DNA of 5,773 nt, from assembly GCA_019420265.1 (NCBI GenBank), contig JAHZHM010000145.1:1-5773 (forward strand). Reading direction: 5' to 3'. The stretch comes from Clostridiales bacterium (GTDB lineage: Bacteria; Bacillota; Clostridia; Christensenellales; Christensenellaceae). A model generated the notes under the pieces. That model made no database searches. It was not told the origin of the DNA and saw only the letters and a list, made by a program, of their open reading frames with translations. The position numbers and the translations under genes are program-made. Within the stretch, counting starts at the first letter, position 1. Every line of letters begins with the position of its first letter. Shown here in pieces: positions 1 through 5,773 of the stretch.

Positions 1-1386
<1,386 letters not shown>

Positions 1387-1393
1387 TACTAAG

Positions 1394-1400
1394 CTCCTTT
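1394..1400 (-). promoter_or_regulatory. Shine-Dalgarno site of fusA
   Basis: AAAGGAG read on the minus strand, 7 bases before the GTG at 1386-1384. It decides the fusA start: the next in-frame ATG is codon 16, inside the GTPase core, and would remove the conserved N-terminal residues. Confidence 0.85.
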
Positions 1401-1411
1401 CCTAGCAGCCG

Positions 1412-1882
1412 CTACCAACGGTAATGCGCAAACGCTCTGTTGGCCTCGGCCATCTTGTGCATATCCTCTTTGCGCTTGACGCTGGAGCCGGTGTTGTTCG
1501 CGGCATCCATAATCTCGGCGGCCACGCGCTCGCGCATGGTGCGCTCGCCTCTCTTGCCCGAGAACATCACCAGCCAGCGGATGGCGAGGGTTTGTCTTCT
1601 CTCGGGGCGCACTTCGATAGGCACCTGATACGTCGCGCCGCCAACCCGGCGCGCTTTGACTTCCAAAACAGGCATGATGTTTTCCATGGCTGCCTCGAAC
1701 ACTTCCATGGGGTCTTTGCCCGTCTTCTCTTCGATGATCTCAAACGCATCATAGCAGATGCGCTGCGCTGTGCCGCGCTTGCCATCCAGCATAATCTGGT
1801 TGATCAGCTTGGTTACAACTGTGCTTTTATAAATCGGGTCTGCAATAACTTCCCGCTTTGCTACTCCACCACGTCTTGGCAT
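1412..1882 (-). CDS. rpsG: 30S ribosomal protein S7
   Basis: S7 is a primary binding protein of the 16S rRNA 3' major domain. It nucleates assembly of the 30S head and lies near the E-site tRNA. The 156-residue product has the usual family length and is clearly recognisable: [12 protein letters not shown] at the start, then [19 protein letters not shown], the conserved [17 protein letters not shown] block at about residues 75-91, [27 protein letters not shown] and the C-terminal [15 protein letters not shown]. The ATG is supported by AAGGAGG at 1895-1889 with a 6-base gap. It lies 47 bases after rpsL and 25 before fusA. In E. coli S7 represses the str operon by binding the rpsL-rpsG spacer; the spacer here is short and I see no similar structure. 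Nothing in the gene is unusual. Confidence 0.99.
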   Translation of the reverse strand: MPRRGGVAKREVIADPIYKSTVVTKLINQIMLDGKRGTAQRICYDAFEIIEEKTGKDPMEVFEAAMENIMPVLEVKARRVGGATYQVPIEVRPERRQTLAIRWLVMFSGKRGERTMRERVAAEIMDAANNTGSSVKRKEDMHKMAEANRAFAHYRW

Positions 1883-1921
1883 GGTCTTCCTCCTTGTGAT
1901 AATTCAAATTTTAAACTGCGC

Positions 1922-1946
1922 AAAAAGCCTTAGTTCTTGGGCTTCT
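1922..1946 (-). terminator. Weak hairpin with U-run across the rpsL stop codon (possible attenuator)
   Basis: On the minus strand AGAAGCC (1946-1940) can pair with GGCTTTT (1929-1923), giving seven pairs including one G-U, around a 10-base loop that contains the rpsL stop codon. The run of five T at 1926-1922 follows but is partly used in the stem. The shape is like a weak intrinsic terminator. Translating ribosomes would cover the 5' arm, and rpsG and fusA must be expressed beyond it, so at most it is a partial attenuator. It may be chance. Confidence 0.2.
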
Positions 1947-2304
1947 TCGCGCCATACAGGCTGCGGCTCTGCTTGCGGTTGCTGACGCCTGCTGCATCCA
2001 GCGTGCCGCGGATGATGTGATAACGCACACCAGGCAGATCCTTGACTCTGCCGCCGCGAATGAGGACGACGGAGTGCTCCTGCAGGTTATGGCCGATGCC
2101 GGGGATATAGACCGTACCTTCCATGCCGTTTACAAGGTGGACACGGGCGATTTTGCGCAGCGCGGAGTTCGGCTTTTTGGGCGTCATCGTACGCACTGCG
2201 GTGCAGACGCCGCGCTTTTGCGGGCACTGCTGCAGAATCGGCGATTTGCTTTTATCTTCAATCGTTTTTCTTCCTTTTTTGATCAGCTGGTTAATCGTAG
2301 GCAT
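1930..2304 (-). CDS. rpsL: 30S ribosomal protein S12
   Basis: S12 lies at the decoding centre of the 30S subunit, contacts the A-site codon-anticodon helix and contributes to accuracy; it is the classical streptomycin-resistance locus. The 124-residue product shows [24 protein letters not shown] (27-37), [11 protein letters not shown] (41-51), [26 protein letters not shown] (71-96) and a basic C terminus ending GAKKPKN. The lysines at 43 and 88, where resistance substitutions occur in other bacteria, are both unchanged. Asp89, the residue that RimO methylthiolates in E. coli, is present; whether it is modified here is unknown. The protein is the short form, lacking the roughly 13-residue insertion before PQKRGVC that Bacillus S12 has. 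It is the first gene of the str operon, behind its own promoter and a leader of about 104 bases. Confidence 0.99.
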   Translation of the reverse strand: MPTINQLIKKGRKTIEDKSKSPILQQCPQKRGVCTAVRTMTPKKPNSALRKIARVHLVNGMEGTVYIPGIGHNLQEHSVVLIRGGRVKDLPGVRYHIIRGTLDAAGVSNRKQSRSLYGAKKPKN

Positions 2305-2309
2305 ATTCT

Positions 2310-2324
2310 ACCTCTTTACCTCCT
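2310..2324 (-). promoter_or_regulatory. Double Shine-Dalgarno region of rpsL
   Basis: Two SD-like elements precede the rpsL ATG on the minus strand. AGGAGGT at 2324-2318 is near-perfect but lies 13 bases from the ATG, longer than usual. AGAGGT at 2315-2310 lies 5 bases away. The MPTINQL start fits the S12 family, so the start is not in doubt; which element the ribosome uses is open. Confidence 0.6.
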
Positions 2325-2352
2325 AAGTAAACAATCGTTATTCTATCTGAAA

Positions 2353-2407
2353 TTCCCACTGCAACCCGCGGGGAACCTTTTTTTCCTTGCGGCAGCACAA
2401 AAGAAGC
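2353..2407 (-). promoter_or_regulatory. rpsL 5' leader with two mutually exclusive hairpins (candidate)
   Basis: The predicted leader runs from about 2408 to 2305. By eye two folds compete. Fold 1 pairs CCGC (2392-2389) with GCGG (2369-2366) and GGAA (2386-2383) with TTCC (2375-2372), around an AA/CC internal loop and a 7-base A-rich loop. Fold 2 pairs TTCCC (2375-2371) with GGGAA (2357-2353). Both need the TTCC bases, so they exclude each other. In addition, GCTTCTTT at the 5' end (2407-2400) could pair with AAAGAGGT over the proximal SD (2317-2310), with two G-U pairs. This could give autogenous or attenuation control, but no known ribosomal-protein leader class is recognised and no energies were calculated. 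Confidence 0.3.
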
Positions 2408-2415
2408 CAAATAAT

Positions 2416-2445
2416 ATTCTAGCATTCCGCTGCCGGCATTGTCAA
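2416..2445 (-). promoter_or_regulatory. Sigma-A type promoter of the str operon (rpsL-rpsG-fusA)
   Basis: On the minus strand a perfect -35 box TTGACA (2445-2440) is followed by an 18-base spacer and a -10 box TAGAAT (2421-2416), which has one mismatch to consensus. TGC directly in front of the -10 makes it an extended -10. The predicted start is near 2408, giving a leader of about 104 bases. The -35 box touches the stop codon of orf254 (2448-2446), so the gene end and promoter abut exactly. This would uncouple the heavily needed S12/S7/EF-G genes from rpoBC transcription. Confidence 0.85.
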
Positions 2446-3210
2446 CTACATTTTCCCTTGCGTTTCGCCCTCTTCGGGCGCTTTCTGCCTTGGGATCAGG
2501 CGGAAATTTTTCCGGGGCTTTTCTTTTTTGACGAAAACCTTGCCCCGGGTTTTCTCGTTTTGGGCGAACCAGCCGAGATCGGCCAGCTCCTTTGCCTCGG
2601 GCAAATCGAAGAACTGCAGATACATTTCCTTCTCATATTTGCGCGCCAGCACTTTCTGATACAGCTTGCCGCCCTGGTAGCCCAGCGCGATGAGCAGAAG
2701 CAGGATGAGCGTGGAAGTGAATTCCCCGTTATTGGTCAGAAATTCCGCATCTTTGATGAGCCAAAGGACGAAAATGCCAAGGGCAAGCCCCAGGATCATG
2801 CCGATGAATTTGATATTATCCAGCATGTTCAGGCGGCGCTTGCAATCCTTGCAGACTGCCACCGGCACCTGAATCATGGAGCCCACCGGCCGGCGCACCT
2901 TCTGGCCCAGGCCAAAGACTTCGCCCGTCTCGTGGGCAGGCTCGGGATGCGCGATTTCCGCGATGGCATACGCCTCCCGCTTCCCCTTCTGCTCCTTCTT
3001 ACAGAAGAAGCATTCCTCGGATTCATGGAATTTATCCACATCCCTTGGCAAGTTGCCCAGCGTCACTTTCCAGATGTCGTTGATTTTTTTGCGCTCGAAC
3101 TGCCGGACATTCTGCTTATACAGCGAGCAGTGTTCGCAGCCGTCGCTTCCCAGGAACTCGCAGGCAGGCTCGCCTTTGATCTCGCAAACCTTGCTGATTT
3201 TTTCTGCCAT
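2446..3210 (-). CDS. Unrecognised membrane-anchored cysteine-rich (putative zinc-ribbon) protein, 254 residues
   Basis: I do not recognise this protein and assign no function. All eight cysteines lie in the first 123 residues and fall into pairs: C9/C17, C25/C28 (CEHC), C67/C70 (CFFC) and C120/C123 (CKDC). CxxC pairs of this kind typically bind zinc, so two four-cysteine sites are plausible (first four, last four). Two hydrophobic helices follow, about 133-152 and 165-180, with a short loop holding acidic residues and NN. A charged tail follows, ending in a Lys/Arg-rich stretch about 223-243. There is no signal peptide. By the positive-inside rule both ends should face the cytoplasm. The ATG at 3210 has GGGAG 7 bases upstream. 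The gene starts 63 bases after rpoC and its stop touches the str promoter. It shares the codon bias of rpoC and so looks resident rather than recently acquired. In many Firmicutes this slot holds a small L7Ae-family gene; this product is not L7Ae-like. A link to transcription or translation is only inferred from position. Confidence 0.88.
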   Translation of the reverse strand: MAEKISKVCEIKGEPACEFLGSDGCEHCSLYKQNVRQFERKKINDIWKVTLGNLPRDVDKFHESEECFFCKKEQKGKREAYAIAEIAHPEPAHETGEVFGLGQKVRRPVGSMIQVPVAVCKDCKRRLNMLDNIKFIGMILGLALGIFVLWLIKDAEFLTNNGEFTSTLILLLLIALGYQGGKLYQKVLARKYEKEMYLQFFDLPEAKELADLGWFAQNEKTRGKVFVKKEKPRKNFRLIPRQKAPEEGETQGKM

Positions 3211-3240
3211 ATCTCTTCTCCCATTGGGGCCTTTTCACCC

Positions 3241-3270
3241 CGGGCGGGCAGGCCCGCCCGAAGCGTTTTT
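3241..3270. terminator. GC hairpin between rpoC and orf254; U-tract only on the plus strand
   Basis: CGGGCGGG (3241-3248) and CCCGCCCG (3253-3260) form a perfect 8-bp GC stem with a 4-base loop. Read in the direction of rpoC (minus), the stem is preceded by A-rich sequence and followed by GGGGTGAAAAGG with no U-run, so it is not a standard intrinsic terminator for rpoC. Read on the plus strand it is followed by AAGCG and TTTTT (3266-3270), which looks like a terminator for antisense transcripts heading into rpoC. In the sense RNA it could act as a 3' stability element or a partial block before orf254. It lies 30 bases before the orf254 ATG. Confidence 0.45.
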
Positions 3271-3273
3271 CTG

Positions 3274-5773
<2,500 letters not shown>

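Noticed and set aside
1883..1929. Possible promoter or S7-binding structure between rpsL and rpsG
   Set aside because: AT-rich stretch present but no paired -35/-10 with proper spacing, and no structure like the E. coli S7 site.
1424..1933. 169-codon open frame on the plus strand opposite rpsG
   Set aside because: Register shadow of rpsG with no family resemblance.
2305..2330. Second TAGAAT-like -10 boxes in the rpsL leader (near 2340 and 2306)
   Set aside because: No acceptable -35 box at 16-18 bases upstream, and the stronger promoter at 2445-2416 already explains the operon.
2353..2384. Plus-strand hairpin (TTCCC/GGGAA) followed by a seven-T run in the rpsL leader
   Set aside because: Only five pairs around a 13-base loop; no plus-strand gene for it to terminate. 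The T-run is simply the complement of the A-rich leader segment.
3223..3225. Upstream ATG just before orf254
   Set aside because: Out of frame with orf254 and overlapping its Shine-Dalgarno sequence; no SD of its own.

Overview
The window is a piece of the conserved transcription/translation gene cluster of a bacterium. All five genes are on the minus strand. In the direction of transcription they are: rpoC (RNA polymerase beta prime, C-terminal two thirds), an unrecognised gene for a cysteine-rich two-helix membrane protein (called orf254 here), rpsL (S12), rpsG (S7) and fusA (EF-G, N-terminal two thirds). fusA runs off the low-coordinate edge and rpoC off the high-coordinate edge.

The proteins point to a GC-rich member of the Firmicutes, most likely of clostridial type. 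S12 carries the Firmicutes-style [13 protein letters not shown] stretch. EF-G carries [18 protein letters not shown] and [12 protein letters not shown]. The beta prime trigger loop lacks the long insertion seen in Proteobacteria. A placement near Christensenellales or Ruminococcaceae is a guess from base composition and I would not defend a genus. The codons TTA, CTA and TCA are almost absent from the visible genes, which leaves long spurious open frames on the plus strand.

Layout by region: 5773-3274 rpoC; 3273-3211 a 63-base gap with a strong GC hairpin; 3210-2446 orf254; 2445-2305 a 141-base gap holding a near-consensus promoter and a leader of about 104 bases; 2304-1930 rpsL; a 47-base gap; 1882-1412 rpsG; a 25-base gap; 1386-1 fusA. 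rpsL, rpsG and fusA form the str operon, probably started mainly from the promoter at 2445-2416. orf254 has no visible promoter and is probably co-transcribed with rpoBC by readthrough of the hairpin.

Most of the window is ordinary core genome. The part worth a second look is orf254. It sits between rpoC and rpsL, where many Firmicutes have a small L7Ae-family gene, and encodes a protein with eight cysteines in four pairs in front of a two-helix membrane hairpin. The rpsL leader and the rpoC-orf254 hairpin are secondary points. I see no mobile element, CRISPR array, tRNA or rRNA.
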